Source: Actinorhabdospora filicis (GTDB lineage: Bacteria > Actinomycetota > Actinomycetes > Mycobacteriales > Micromonosporaceae). Taken from it: a stretch of DNA of 64,000 nt. This document shows positions 51,891 to 61,443 of this stretch, one piece after another. The notes beneath the pieces are model-generated. The model did not search any database. It was given only the letters and a program-made list of their open reading frames with translations, and was not told the DNA's origin. Position numbers and translations under genes: made by a program. The stretch covers positions 1 through 64,000 of the forward strand of contig NZ_BSTX01000004.1 of the NCBI RefSeq assembly GCF_030269765.1, written 5' to 3'. Positions within the stretch are counted from its first letter, which is position 1; every line of letters starts with the position of its first letter.

Positions 51891-52892
51891 ATGCGTACGC
51901 GACTGGCCGACATAGCCCTGCAGGCCGGGGTCAGCGAGGCCACCGTCTCGCGCGTCCTCAATGACAAGCCGGGCGTGCGGACCGAGACCCGGCAGGCCGT
52001 CCTGACGGCCCTCGACGTGCTCGGATACGAGCGTCCGCCCCAGCTCAGGCGCCACTCGGCCGGTCTCGTCGGCCTGGTCATCCCCGAGCTGGAGAACCCG
52101 ATCTTCCCCGCCATGGCGCAGACCATCGGCAGCGCGCTCGCGGCGGTCGGCTACACCCCCGTCCTGTGCACACAATCACCCGGCGGCGTTCCCGAGGACG
52201 AATACGTCGACATGCTGCTCGACCGCAATGTTTCGGGCATCATGTTCGTCTCGGGCCTGCACGCCGACAGCAGCGCCGGCCACGAGCGCTACCACAAGCT
52301 CGCCGACCGGGGCCTGCCGATGGTGTTCATCACCGGCTACGTGCACGGCCTGCCCGCGCCCTGCTTCTCCTGCGATGACGCCGCCGCCGCGCGCATGGCC
52401 GTGTCCCACCTGGCCGCCCTCGGCCACGAGCGCATCGGCCTGACCTCCGGTCCCGAGCGCTTCATCCCCGTCCAGCGCAAGATCGTCGGCTATCGCGACG
52501 CGATCCGCCGCTTCGGCGGCGACGAGATGATCGAGCTGTCCATGTTCGGCGCCGAAGGCGGCCACGCCGCCGCCCTGCGCCTCATCGACCGGGGCGCCAC
52601 CGCGATCCTCTGCGGCTCCGACCTGATGGCCCTGGGCGCGATCCGCGCCTGCCGCGAGCGCGGCCTGTCCGTCCCCGGCGACATCTCCGTGGTCGGCTAC
52701 GACGACTCGCCGCTGATCGCCTACACCGACCCGCCGCTCACGACGCTGCGCCAGCCCGTCCGGCAAATGGCCCTGGCGGCCGTGCACGCCCTCGTCGACG
52801 AGATCAACGGCCAGGCCGCGCCCCACTCCGAGTACCTGTTCTCGCCCGAACTCGTGGTCCGCGCCTCCACCGGCGCCGCCACCCGACCGTAG
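51891..52892 (+). CDS. LacI family regulator of the maltose/alpha-glucoside genes
   Basis: 333 residues. The N-terminal helix-turn-helix TRLADIALQAGVSEATVSRVLNDKPGV (3-29) and hinge helix are followed by a periplasmic-binding-protein-like sugar domain (LVGLVIPELENPIFPAMAQTIGSAL; GDISVVGYDDSPLIAYTDPPLTTLRQP). Divergent from the malEFG-type operon and 24 bases upstream of the glucosidase gene, so it probably represses both until an alpha-glucoside binds. Start chosen from the leaderless promoter; upstream in-frame codons are not used. Confidence 0.92.
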   Translation: MRTRLADIALQAGVSEATVSRVLNDKPGVRTETRQAVLTALDVLGYERPPQLRRHSAGLVGLVIPELENPIFPAMAQTIGSALAAVGYTPVLCTQSPGGVPEDEYVDMLLDRNVSGIMFVSGLHADSSAGHERYHKLADRGLPMVFITGYVHGLPAPCFSCDDAAAARMAVSHLAALGHERIGLTSGPERFIPVQRKIVGYRDAIRRFGGDEMIELSMFGAEGGHAAALRLIDRGATAILCGSDLMALGAIRACRERGLSVPGDISVVGYDDSPLIAYTDPPLTTLRQPVRQMALAAVHALVDEINGQAAPHSEYLFSPELVVRASTGAATRP

Positions 52893-52916
52893 TTACCCCC
52901 GGAAGGACGACCCCTC

Positions 52917-54467
52917 GTGACCATCGGCAAGGAATGGTGGCGCAACGCCGTCATCTACCAGGTGTACCCCCGCAGCTTCGCCGACGGGAACGGCGACGGC
53001 ACCGGCGACCTGATCGGCGTCCGCGACCGCGTCCCGTACCTGGCCCGCCTGGGCGTGGACGCGATCTGGCTGTCGCCGTTCTACACCTCGCCCCTGGCCG
53101 ACGGCGGTTACGACGTCGCCGACTTCCGCGACGTCGACCCCCGCTTCGGCACCCTCGCCGACTTCGACGCGATGCTGACCGCCGCCCATGAGGCCGGCAT
53201 CAAGGTCATCGTCGACATCGTCCCGAACCACTCCTCCTCGGCACACGAGTGGTTCCAGGCGGCCCTCGCGGCCGGGCCCGGCTCTCCCGAGCGTGAGCGC
53301 TATATCTTCCGGGACTCCCCTTCAAAGAGCGGCCCCGACGGCCCCCCGAACGACTGGCAGTCGGTCTTCCACGGCTCCGCCTGGACCCAGGTCGACGATG
53401 GTCAGTGGTATCTCCACCTCTTCGACTCCTCGCAGCCCGACTTCAACTGGGAGAATCCCGAGGTCCGTGAGGAGTTCCTGGGCGTCCTGCGCTTCTGGCT
53501 CGACCGCGGCGTCGACGGCTTCCGCGTGGACGTCGCCCACGGCCTGATGAAGGAGCCCGGCCTCCCCGCCATCGGCACACCGCAGAGCATCGAGATGCTC
53601 GGGACGACGAAGTCGCCCTACTTCGACGTCGACACCGTCCACGAGATCTACCGCGACTGGCGTCCCGTCCTCGACTCCTACCCCGGCGACCGCATGGCCG
53701 TCGCCGAGGCCTGGGTGGAGTCGCCCGAGCGCCGCGTGATGTACGTGCGTCCCGACGAGCTGCACCAGGCCTTCAACTTCGACCTGCTGATGGCCGAGTT
53801 CACCGCCGCCGACTTCCGCAAGGTCATCGACGCCGAACTCGCCATCAACGCCTCCGTGTCCGCATCGGCCACCTGGGTCCTGTCCAACCACGACCGCCCC
53901 CGCCACGTCACCCGGTACGGCGACGGCGCCCTCGGCCTGGCCCGCGCCCGCGCGGCGACCCTGCTGATGCTGGCCCTGCCCGGTTCCGCCTACGTCTACC
54001 AGGGCGAGGAGCTCGGCCTCAACGAGGTCCTCGACCTGCCCGAGGACGTCTTGGACGACCCGACCTGGAAGCGCTCCGGCGGCACCGACCGCGGCCGCGA
54101 CGGCTGCCGCGTCCCGCTGCCCTGGGCGTCCACCGGGTCCTCGCTCGGTTTCGGTGCGGGCGGCTCCTGGCTGCCCCAGCCCCCGGCCTGGGCGGCGATC
54201 TCGGCCGAGGCGCAGGACGGCGTGGAAGGGTCCACTTTGGAGCTCTACCGCGCGGCGATCAAGGCCCGGCACGAGAACCCGGCGGGTGAGTCGATCGAGT
54301 GGCTGCCGGAGACGGACGGCGATGTCCTCTCCTTCAGCAACGGATCGGTGCGCGTGACGGCGAACTTCGGATCCACGCCGGTGCCCTTCACCGGGGACGC
54401 GATCGTGTCCTCGGCGCCCATTGTGGACGGAATGCTTCCGGCGAACGCGACGGCGTGGTCGCGTTAG
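52917..54467 (+). CDS. GH13 alpha-glucosidase
   Basis: 516 residues, cytoplasmic (no signal peptide). Complete family 13 catalytic set: QVYPRSFADGNGDGTGDL (15-32), DIVPNH (100-105), nucleophile D205 in GVDGFRVDVAHGL, acid/base E264 in AVAEAWVE and D326 in LSNHDRPRH. The QVYPRSF motif and Asp-rich calcium loop place it with oligo-1,6-/alpha-1,4-glucosidases. It would cleave maltose or small maltodextrins imported by the neighbouring transporter. GTG start with GGAAGGA, probably co-transcribed with the LacI gene. Confidence 0.93.
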   Translation: MTIGKEWWRNAVIYQVYPRSFADGNGDGTGDLIGVRDRVPYLARLGVDAIWLSPFYTSPLADGGYDVADFRDVDPRFGTLADFDAMLTAAHEAGIKVIVDIVPNHSSSAHEWFQAALAAGPGSPERERYIFRDSPSKSGPDGPPNDWQSVFHGSAWTQVDDGQWYLHLFDSSQPDFNWENPEVREEFLGVLRFWLDRGVDGFRVDVAHGLMKEPGLPAIGTPQSIEMLGTTKSPYFDVDTVHEIYRDWRPVLDSYPGDRMAVAEAWVESPERRVMYVRPDELHQAFNFDLLMAEFTAADFRKVIDAELAINASVSASATWVLSNHDRPRHVTRYGDGALGLARARAATLLMLALPGSAYVYQGEELGLNEVLDLPEDVLDDPTWKRSGGTDRGRDGCRVPLPWASTGSSLGFGAGGSWLPQPPAWAAISAEAQDGVEGSTLELYRAAIKARHENPAGESIEWLPETDGDVLSFSNGSVRVTANFGSTPVPFTGDAIVSSAPIVDGMLPANATAWSR

Positions 54468-54481
54468 TCCTTCGGGAAATG

Positions 54482-57400
54482 TCAGCCCTCCTGGGAAGTA
54501 GGGACCGCGGGGTCTCCGGGACAACCGGGGACCCCGCAGGTTTTGGTGCCGGGGCGGGCGAAGGAGAGGTGGGCGAGCACGGCGGCCACCCGGGCACGGG
54601 CCTCCGGGGTGAGTTCGTTGCTCGTGAGGTATTCGCGCAGGGCGGCGATAGCGGGGTCGCGGAGGTCGGCTTTCAGGTAGCGGCGCACGGCCATGTTGGG
54701 TTGGTCGTATTCGATCTGTGGATCGGCGAGGGCTTCGGGAAGGTGGGTTGCACCCTCGCTCGTCACGGTGTCGTCCCACCAGATGAACGTGCTGCCGAGC
54801 ACGGCCCGACGCCGGAGCGCGGGTGTCAGTCGCGACAGTGGCAGGCCCTGTGCGACCAGGTTCGCGACTCGGTTGTGGATGTCGTCGGCCGGTCCGGAGA
54901 TCGACGACGCAATGGCGTGCGCGAGATCGGGATCGGCCGTGATCAGTGCGCTGGCCAGGCGCAGGCGGGAGTCGTCGGAGAGGGACTCCCATCGCTCGCG
55001 GGCCAGGTCGATCGCCTCATCCGGAGCACCGGCGTTGATGAGTGTCTCCAGGGCATCGATGAAGGGCTCGGGCCCGGCTCCCACGACGGCCCGGCGCGCG
55101 AGATCGGCGGCCAGCTCCGCCCGGCCCTGAGCCAACGCGGCTTCGGCGAGTGCCGCGAGAAGCTCGGCGTTCTCGGGATGCCGTGCCAGCAGGCGGCCGA
55201 AGACCGCAGGGCCTTCTTCGTCGATCTGTGACCAGAGACCAGCGGCTTCGGCGACGGTGGCCGGCGGGGTGCTGTCCACTGCCAGAAGCCCGGAGATGAG
55301 ACCGGCGGCCTGCCTCGACGCACCGGCCCGATGCAACGCGGTCGCGATCGAAAGGAGTGTCTGCACCGACATGGAGTCCCGTGCGGTGGCGGCCCGGACG
55401 ATCGCGTCGGGGTCGCCTCCGGCGGCCGACCAGGCCCGGCAGGCGGCTCCGACCTCATCGGAACTGGCCGCCGGATCGGCGGCGACTCCTTCGGCGACCC
55501 TCTCGGCGAGGTCGTGGTGCCCGGCTTCGTTGAGTCCAATGGCGAGGTAGGTGCGGGCACCGGGCTCGGCCGGCCGTTCCAGCAGCGGCTCCAGGCCCGC
55601 GCGTCCGCGCAGACGCACGGTGATCACCGCCAGCTCTTCGAGGTAGCTCGTGGTCGGGCCGATGACGGCCATGACCGCGTCGAGCAGCCGATCGGCGTCC
55701 TCGGTCGCACCGAGATCGCACATCTGCTGGAGAGCGGCGCACATCGTCGCCTCGTCATGCTCCGCGATGGCCTGGTCGACGCACTCCTCCAAGAGACGCA
55801 GGGCTCGCGCGATGTCACGGCCGGGCAGGTCCTCGGCCATGGCCTTGGCGATGGGCACGCGGACCGCGATCGGAGCGTGCGGAAGCAGGCCGGTCAGCTC
55901 GGTGGCCACCGAGCCGAAGTCGGTGATCCGGCCGAGAGCGAGCAGCGCCTGGACACGCCGGTCGACGGGAAGCTCGCCGTGATCGGCGAGCCGCCGCAGC
56001 CGCCGCGCGGCGATCTGGTTGCCGTACAACCCTCCCAGCACGTCGAAGAACACGACGTCCTCGGTGAGGGCGTGCCGGACGGCCTTGTCGATCACCGCGC
56101 CGGTGACCTCTTCGCCGAGGTCGAGGCCCTCTCCGATGAGCTGCACCGCCAGACGCCGCCGCTCGTCGGCGAGCAGCAGCGAACGCAGATCGCCGCCGTG
56201 CAGCCGGTGCCAGGACAGCACCGTGAACAGCAGCAGGTTGTCATCGCGGTCCTTGTTCTCCCGGACCCACGCGGTCACCGCCTCGGGATCGGGCCCGATG
56301 GCGGCGGCGAAACCCAGTCCCGACAGGTATTCGGCGAAGGAGTGGTGCAGGAAGCGCACGTCCTCGTCGTCCTGCACGAACAACCCCGTCGCGGTGAGCT
56401 GCCGCCGGGCGGCCTTCTCGTAGACCTCGCGGTGACCCGAACCGGTCCAGTTCTCCGCGATCCATTCGGCCGCCGACGCCAGCAGCGGCTCGTCCTGGAT
56501 GCGCGCCCGGCCCAGGCGCTCGATGAGGTGCGCGCGCTGCTCGTGCAGCCACACGTCCAGCTCGCCCCGGGCCTCCGAGCGTCGTCCACTGTAGTCATCG
56601 TCGATGAGGTAGCGGACGACCGTGCGGTACAGATCCAGGCGGTTGGTGGGCAGTGCCCTCCCGGGGTCGCGGGTGCTGACCACGGCTGCGATGGTGGCCA
56701 GCAAAGGGTTCCGGACGAGTTCGCGCAGCCTGCTGTCCTGTACCTGGTGCAGGTAGCGGTCGGCGTGTGCCTTCCAGTGGTCCTGGGAGTGCGACAGGTT
56801 CTGCGCGCCGAACCAGTTGGCGGCGAAGGTCTCCAGGTCCTCGCGCCGGAACGGCACCATCTCGTAGGCCCCGACGCTCTCACCGCGCAGGGGCGCCAGT
56901 TCGGCGCTCTCCAGCATCCGCGTCCCGATGACGAACCGGTACTGCTCGCTGACCCGCGCGTGATGCGCGAGGGTGCCGATCAGCTCGCGCCGGGCCTCGG
57001 CGTCGGTGATCTCGTCGAGGCCGTCGACGAAGACCAGCCAGCGCACTCCGTGCACCCTCCCGCGCAGCAGTTCGGGCGAGAAGCTGGACATGAGCCGCGA
57101 GCCGAGGGTCTTGCGGACGGCTTCGGCGAGCTCCTCGTCCCAGGGCCGTCCGCCGGTGAGGTGGCGGGCGAGTACCCGCAGCGGCATCACCGGTGTCCGG
57201 ACGGCGCAGTCGCGCGGGGACAGGTCGCCCAGCCAGATCCGGGACAGCAGTTCGGTCGTGTAGTACGAGAACGTGGTCTTGCCGCTGCCGGCCTCGCCGG
57301 TCAGGAGCAGGTGGGTGCTCCGGTTGAGGGCGTCGAAGGCGGAGGTGTTCTCCACGGTGGCCGCGACGGGCTTCTTCTCGCGGAAGCGCTTCGGCCGGTC

Positions 57401-57868
57401 CTGCGGTGGTGGTGCCTCCATCCGCGCCTGAACCCGTTGCCGCACATAGATCGTGGTCAGCGCGGGCGCGTTCACCGCCAGCTCGCGGTAGGGCAGCAGC
57501 CGGGCCTCCTGCCGCTGGGCCTGGAGGAGCCGTTCCACGTCGGGGTCCAGGATCTGCGGGATCAGGTGCCAGGAGTCGATCCGGGAGGCCTCGCGGGCTT
57601 CTTTGGCGGCCGCGAGCTGGATGGCCTCGGCGGCCCGTCGCCAGAGCCATTCGCCGGTCTCGCGGTCATCGAGGGTGAGGCCGATCATCCGGATGAGCTC
57701 CAGGTCCACCGTCCCCTCGGCGGCGTGCAGCCGGTAGATCTTGGCGCGCATCATCGTGAAGTACTCGGTGGACGCGACGAACTGCCCGACCCCGTCGTAC
57801 CCCTCGCGCTCCAAGGCTCCGGCGAACCAGTGCGCCAGTGGCTCCAGCTCAGGGATCACGTCACCCAT
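54482..57868 (-). CDS. NACHT-type STAND NTPase with long helical-repeat C-terminus
   Basis: 1128 residues. An N-terminal helical region (about 1-150) is followed by a NACHT-like NTPase: Walker A GEAGSGKT (191-198), Walker B LVFVDGLDEI (D282, then D285-E286 as in NACHT/NLR proteins), and a winged-helix/HETHS-like stretch to about 520 (LTATGLFVQDDEDVRFLHHSFAEYLSGLG). Residues about 560-1090 are Ala/Leu-rich helical repeats, probably TPR- or HEAT-like sensors. The tail has CGVPGC. Start ATG 57868 is chosen from TACCGT seven bases upstream. No effector gene is adjacent, so any effector would be the N-terminal region itself. Similar bacterial NACHT proteins defend against phage or regulate transcription; role here unknown. 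Confidence 0.8.
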   Translation of the reverse strand: MGDVIPELEPLAHWFAGALEREGYDGVGQFVASTEYFTMMRAKIYRLHAAEGTVDLELIRMIGLTLDDRETGEWLWRRAAEAIQLAAAKEAREASRIDSWHLIPQILDPDVERLLQAQRQEARLLPYRELAVNAPALTTIYVRQRVQARMEAPPPQDRPKRFREKKPVAATVENTSAFDALNRSTHLLLTGEAGSGKTTFSYYTTELLSRIWLGDLSPRDCAVRTPVMPLRVLARHLTGGRPWDEELAEAVRKTLGSRLMSSFSPELLRGRVHGVRWLVFVDGLDEITDAEARRELIGTLAHHARVSEQYRFVIGTRMLESAELAPLRGESVGAYEMVPFRREDLETFAANWFGAQNLSHSQDHWKAHADRYLHQVQDSRLRELVRNPLLATIAAVVSTRDPGRALPTNRLDLYRTVVRYLIDDDYSGRRSEARGELDVWLHEQRAHLIERLGRARIQDEPLLASAAEWIAENWTGSGHREVYEKAARRQLTATGLFVQDDEDVRFLHHSFAEYLSGLGFAAAIGPDPEAVTAWVRENKDRDDNLLLFTVLSWHRLHGGDLRSLLLADERRRLAVQLIGEGLDLGEEVTGAVIDKAVRHALTEDVVFFDVLGGLYGNQIAARRLRRLADHGELPVDRRVQALLALGRITDFGSVATELTGLLPHAPIAVRVPIAKAMAEDLPGRDIARALRLLEECVDQAIAEHDEATMCAALQQMCDLGATEDADRLLDAVMAVIGPTTSYLEELAVITVRLRGRAGLEPLLERPAEPGARTYLAIGLNEAGHHDLAERVAEGVAADPAASSDEVGAACRAWSAAGGDPDAIVRAATARDSMSVQTLLSIATALHRAGASRQAAGLISGLLAVDSTPPATVAEAAGLWSQIDEEGPAVFGRLLARHPENAELLAALAEAALAQGRAELAADLARRAVVGAGPEPFIDALETLINAGAPDEAIDLARERWESLSDDSRLRLASALITADPDLAHAIASSISGPADDIHNRVANLVAQGLPLSRLTPALRRRAVLGSTFIWWDDTVTSEGATHLPEALADPQIEYDQPNMAVRRYLKADLRDPAIAALREYLTSNELTPEARARVAAVLAHLSFARPGTKTCGVPGCPGDPAVPTSQEG

Positions 57869-57875
57869 GCCGTCC

Positions 57876-57881
57876 ACGGTA
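57876..57881 (-). promoter_or_regulatory. leaderless -10 box TACCGT of the NACHT gene
   Basis: TACCGT, seven bases, then the ATG at 57868. It lies only 8 bases past the terminator hairpin of the upstream MFS gene. Confidence 0.55.
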
Positions 57882-57919
57882 ACGAAAAGGCGGCCGTCCC
57901 CTTTGGAGGGATGGCCGCC
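57882..57919 (-). terminator. intrinsic terminator of the MFS gene
   Basis: Stem GGCGGCCGTCCC (57889-57900) with GGGATGGCCGCC and a 7-base loop, followed on the minus strand by TTTTCGTT. Confidence 0.82.
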
Positions 57920-57937
57920 CGGCCGGATTCGCTTCGA

Positions 57938-59368
57938 CTACACCGCCAGGGCCACCGCCTCGGTCGCGGTTTCGACCCGGCGCTTGTGCAGCAGCCGCGC
58001 CAGGCCCGCTCCCAGCAGCGTCACCGCTCCCGCCGCGAAGGCCGCCGTCGACAGTCCCGAGGCGATGTCGGACGCCGGAGCCGCGCCGTGGACGTCGATC
58101 CCGCTGTTGGCCACCGCGACCAGCACCGCCAGGATCACCGCGCCGCCGATGAACTGGGCGGTGGAGGCCATGGCCCCGGCCACGCCCTGTCGGTCGGCGT
58201 CCACTTCGGACCCGGCGGTCATGAAGATCGGCGGGAACGCGGTCCCGGCGCCCAGGCCCCAGAGGGCGATGCCGGGCAGGAGCGTCCAGTAGGAGCCCTC
58301 GGCGGCCATCGCGGTGCCGAGGACGGCGAAGGAGGCGGCGACGCCGATCATGCCGATGGTGATGGACGCCCGGGTCCCGTGGCGGCGGACGATGGCGGGG
58401 GCGATCTTGGACGCGGCGAGCATCGAGAGCATGGACAGCGGCAGGAAGGCCAGGCCGGCCCGCAGGGTCGGGAGGCCGAGGACGTTCTGGATGTAGCCGG
58501 TGAACAGGTAGTACTCGGTGCCGATGACGCCCATGAAGATGAACACCACGGCCATCGCCACGACCAGGGACCGCTTGCGCAGCAGGCCGAGCGGCATCAG
58601 CGGGGAGGCCGAGCGGCGCTCGATCCACACGAAGACCGCTAGGAGCGCGGCTCCGGCCAGCAGGGCGCCCAGGCCGTTGACGCTCACCCAGCCGTGCTCG
58701 GGGCCGGAGACCAGCCCGAAGACGAGGAGGGTCGCGCCGATGGTCGCCACGATCGCGCCGGGGACGTCGAATCCCTTCCGCGAGGCGGTGACCGGGCCGT
58801 CGGCGTTCAGGAGGCGGGGTGTGGCCAGCAGGGCGAGGGCGATCACCGGGACATTCACGAACAGCACCCACTCCCAGCCCAGGAAGCTGGTCAGCACGCC
58901 ACCGCCGAGGGCGCCGACGGCCGCGCCGGAGCTGCCGGCCATGGACCACACCGTGAAGGCGCGGACGCGGTCCTTCTCGCCGAACTCGGTGTTGATCAGC
59001 CGCAGCACCGCCGGGGTCAGCAGCGCGCCGCCGAGGCCCTGGACGGCCCGCGCGGCGATGAGGACGCCGGGGGTGGGCGCGAGTCCGCCGACCAGGGACG
59101 CCAGCCCGAACAGCGCCAGCCCGGCGGCGAAGACCCGCCGCGCGCCGAGGCGGTCGGCGGCGCGTCCGCCGAACAGGAGCAGGCCGCCGGTGGCGACGGT
59201 GTAGGCGGAGATGACCCACTGGAGGTTCTGGGACGTGAAGCCCAGCTCGCGCCCGATGGAGGGCAGGGCCACGAAGACGATGTCGAAGTCGACGGCGATG
59301 AGGAACTGGCTGGCCGCGAGGAGGGCCAGGCGCAGGCCCGTCCGGTCGCAGGTGGGGATGGTGGTCAT
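57938..59368 (-). CDS. MFS efflux transporter, DHA2 (14-helix) type
   Basis: 476 residues, about fourteen hydrophobic segments, the length of EmrB/QacA-type drug exporters. Motifs: AVDFDIVFVALPSIGRELG, WVISAYTVATGGLLLFGGRAADRLGARRVF (motif A), RAVQGLGGALLTPAVLRLI and GGVLTSFLGWEWVLFVNVP. ATG 59368 with GAGGACC upstream; the open frame continues upstream without family similarity. No adjacent regulator. Substrate unknown. Confidence 0.9.
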   Translation of the reverse strand: MTTIPTCDRTGLRLALLAASQFLIAVDFDIVFVALPSIGRELGFTSQNLQWVISAYTVATGGLLLFGGRAADRLGARRVFAAGLALFGLASLVGGLAPTPGVLIAARAVQGLGGALLTPAVLRLINTEFGEKDRVRAFTVWSMAGSSGAAVGALGGGVLTSFLGWEWVLFVNVPVIALALLATPRLLNADGPVTASRKGFDVPGAIVATIGATLLVFGLVSGPEHGWVSVNGLGALLAGAALLAVFVWIERRSASPLMPLGLLRKRSLVVAMAVVFIFMGVIGTEYYLFTGYIQNVLGLPTLRAGLAFLPLSMLSMLAASKIAPAIVRRHGTRASITIGMIGVAASFAVLGTAMAAEGSYWTLLPGIALWGLGAGTAFPPIFMTAGSEVDADRQGVAGAMASTAQFIGGAVILAVLVAVANSGIDVHGAAPASDIASGLSTAAFAAGAVTLLGAGLARLLHKRRVETATEAVALAV

Positions 59369-59532
59369 GGCTGGTCCTCGGTCTCGGCCGGTGCCCTTGG
59401 GGCACTTTCTGTAACAGGGATGACCGTAGGTGTCCGAGGGGCGGGGGCGTAAGAAGGCAGATTTTTGTGACTCCGGCACAGCGATGTGTCCGTCCTGGTA
59501 GACGGCTCGCACTGTGACCGGGGACACGCGGG

Positions 59533-59559
59533 CGGCCCCGGTCGGTGGGACCGGGGCCG
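59533..59559 (-). terminator. terminator hairpin of the secreted His/Cys protein gene
   Basis: 11-base perfect stem CGGCCCCGGTC with its complement, 5-base loop, 22 bases after the stop at 59581. Confidence 0.75.
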
Positions 59560-59580
59560 CGATGGGAGGAGGGATGAAGG

Positions 59581-61443
59581 TCAGACGGTTCCGGTGATGG
59601 ACCACCAGATGCCGGTCGGCTGGATGTCGGGTCCGGTCGGGCCCTGTCCCCAGTAGTAGTCATTGATGTTGGTGACCCAGTTGCGGGCCACGGGACCGAA
59701 GGAGCGGTAGACCACGCCGTGCGGTTCCTTCAGGATCGCCATGGTCGCCCAGGCGCGCTGGACGGTGTAGGCCGGACGCAGCGTCCACCACAGCCAGCGG
59801 ATCGGGAACAGGTAGCTGGCGAAGGTGCCGCCGGTGCCGCCGCCGACGCAGTAGGCGTTGGTGTGGAAGCCGTTCATCATGTGCAGGCCCTTGAAGGACC
59901 GGCCCCAGCGGCTGACGAAGTCGTAGGGGCTGCCCACGCCGCGCAGGACCTGGCAGGACTCCAGTTGCAGCCACTCCAGGTTGTAGGTGTCGCCCCACTT
60001 GGCGTCGTAGGGGGTGATGTTGTGGTCGGTCACGTTGCTCTTGAAGGTGAACGAGTAGGGCGAGCCGTGGCCGGTGTACCACTGGATGTCCACTGTGTCC
60101 ACGTACCGGTTGTCCCAGCCGCCGCCGACGGTCGGGTCGCGGAAGTCGATCTCCCACGCGTTGTAGCCGCGCCAGTCGAAGGCGACCGTCTGGCCCTTGG
60201 ACAGCATCACGTTGCGGAACCCGTTGGCCGAGTCCTGCGCGCACTGCCATTCGTCCACCGTGTTCTCGATGCCGGCGGTGCCGAGGGCGAAGGAACCGCC
60301 GCCGGGCGAGGACAGCCCGGTGAACTGGCCGTCGGTGTCGGCCGGGACCGACAGGGAGGCCACCAGGCCGTTGGCGTCGGTGACTTCGAGCGAGACCGTC
60401 TCGGTCTTGGCCGCGGTGTCGCGCGGGACGCGCTTGTAGGACACCGACTGGCCGGTGTTGCTGGACAGCACCGTCGTCGAGGAGCCCCAGCGGAAGGTGT
60501 AGGGCGCCGTCCCGCCGGAGACGCTGGCCGCGCCGGAGACGGTGTCGCCCTGGCGGTTGAGGCTGACCTTGAAGGTGGGCCCGCCGCCGGTGATCGCCGG
60601 GACGGTCTTCGGGGCCTGCGTGCCGTCGGAGTTGTCCACCGGGCTGCACTGGTACTGCGGCAGGACCTCGGTCACGGTGCCCTTGCCGTCGGCCTGGCGG
60701 GAGCTCAGTTCGGGACTGAGGTAGCTGAGCACGGGCGTGTTCTGCGCGGCGCCGCCGTAGACGGCCGCGCAGGCGCGCTGCGCCTCGTCGGCGGTGATGA
60801 TCGCGACCTGACGTCCGGCCGCCAGCCGCCGCAGCGACTCCGAGAGCTCGGTGATCGTGCCGTCGGGGGCGAACGTGACGCGCAGACTGGCGCCCTGGCC
60901 CGCCAGCGGCAGGTTGCCCAGGACCGCGTCGAAGCTGACCGTGGTGTCGATCGGGTAGGAGCCGATGACCTTCCCGGCGTCGTCGGACAGCGTGAACGTG
61001 GAGTGCGTGACGCGCGGCTTGAGCGTCAGGCCCTCGCTCTTGAGCGCGATGTCGGCCAGCTTCTGCGCCCGGGCGAGCGCCTGCGCGTCCGGCAGCGGCT
61101 TGATCGCCTTGACCGCGTCGAGGTCGACGGCCTCGTCCTGGGTGGCGTTGCCGCCCTCGTCCTTGCCGGAACCGACGACCTTGTGCGGGACGTACTGGAA
61201 CTTGTCATTGTCGGCATAGGAGAACGCGCCGTTCGGGTACAGCGCGTTGCCGATGCCGAACGTGTCGGCGAGTCGCTGGCCGTCGGCGACCGTCAGTCCC
61301 TCCTGGACCACGGAGTAGACGGTGGCGGTGAGCGCGGTCGGGGCCGCCTGCCCGGTCTGCGCCAGCGATGCCACCAGGATCGCCGCGGTCAGCCCGGCTA
61401 AGCCGAGTTTGGCCGGAGAGTGCTTGTGGGCTAAGGGTTTCAT
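59581..61443 (-). CDS. secreted DUF6345-like protein, possible clan CD cysteine peptidase
   Basis: 620 residues. Signal peptide (1-33, cleavage near QAA), a prodomain-like region (about 40-270), an Ig/PKD-like beta domain (about 285-375), then a domain with IQWYTGHGSPYSFTF (454-468) and EWLQLESCQVL (490-500). The layout strand-H459-G460, then strand-x-S-C497, matches the His/Cys arrangement of caspase-clan (clan CD) peptidases, and I place it near the DUF6345 family from memory. ATG 61443 has GGGGGA upstream. Proteolytic activity is inference. It is followed by its own terminator. Confidence 0.6.
   Translation of the reverse strand: MKPLAHKHSPAKLGLAGLTAAILVASLAQTGQAAPTALTATVYSVVQEGLTVADGQRLADTFGIGNALYPNGAFSYADNDKFQYVPHKVVGSGKDEGGNATQDEAVDLDAVKAIKPLPDAQALARAQKLADIALKSEGLTLKPRVTHSTFTLSDDAGKVIGSYPIDTTVSFDAVLGNLPLAGQGASLRVTFAPDGTITELSESLRRLAAGRQVAIITADEAQRACAAVYGGAAQNTPVLSYLSPELSSRQADGKGTVTEVLPQYQCSPVDNSDGTQAPKTVPAITGGGPTFKVSLNRQGDTVSGAASVSGGTAPYTFRWGSSTTVLSSNTGQSVSYKRVPRDTAAKTETVSLEVTDANGLVASLSVPADTDGQFTGLSSPGGGSFALGTAGIENTVDEWQCAQDSANGFRNVMLSKGQTVAFDWRGYNAWEIDFRDPTVGGGWDNRYVDTVDIQWYTGHGSPYSFTFKSNVTDHNITPYDAKWGDTYNLEWLQLESCQVLRGVGSPYDFVSRWGRSFKGLHMMNGFHTNAYCVGGGTGGTFASYLFPIRWLWWTLRPAYTVQRAWATMAILKEPHGVVYRSFGPVARNWVTNINDYYWGQGPTGPDIQPTGIWWSITGTV

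Noticed and set aside
55331..58642. 1103-codon plus-strand open frame
   Set aside because: Antisense to both the NACHT and MFS genes; Gly/Arg/Val-rich mirror translation.
59719..61401. 560-codon plus-strand open frame
   Set aside because: Antisense shadow of the secreted His/Cys protein, which has a signal peptide, start and terminator on the other strand.
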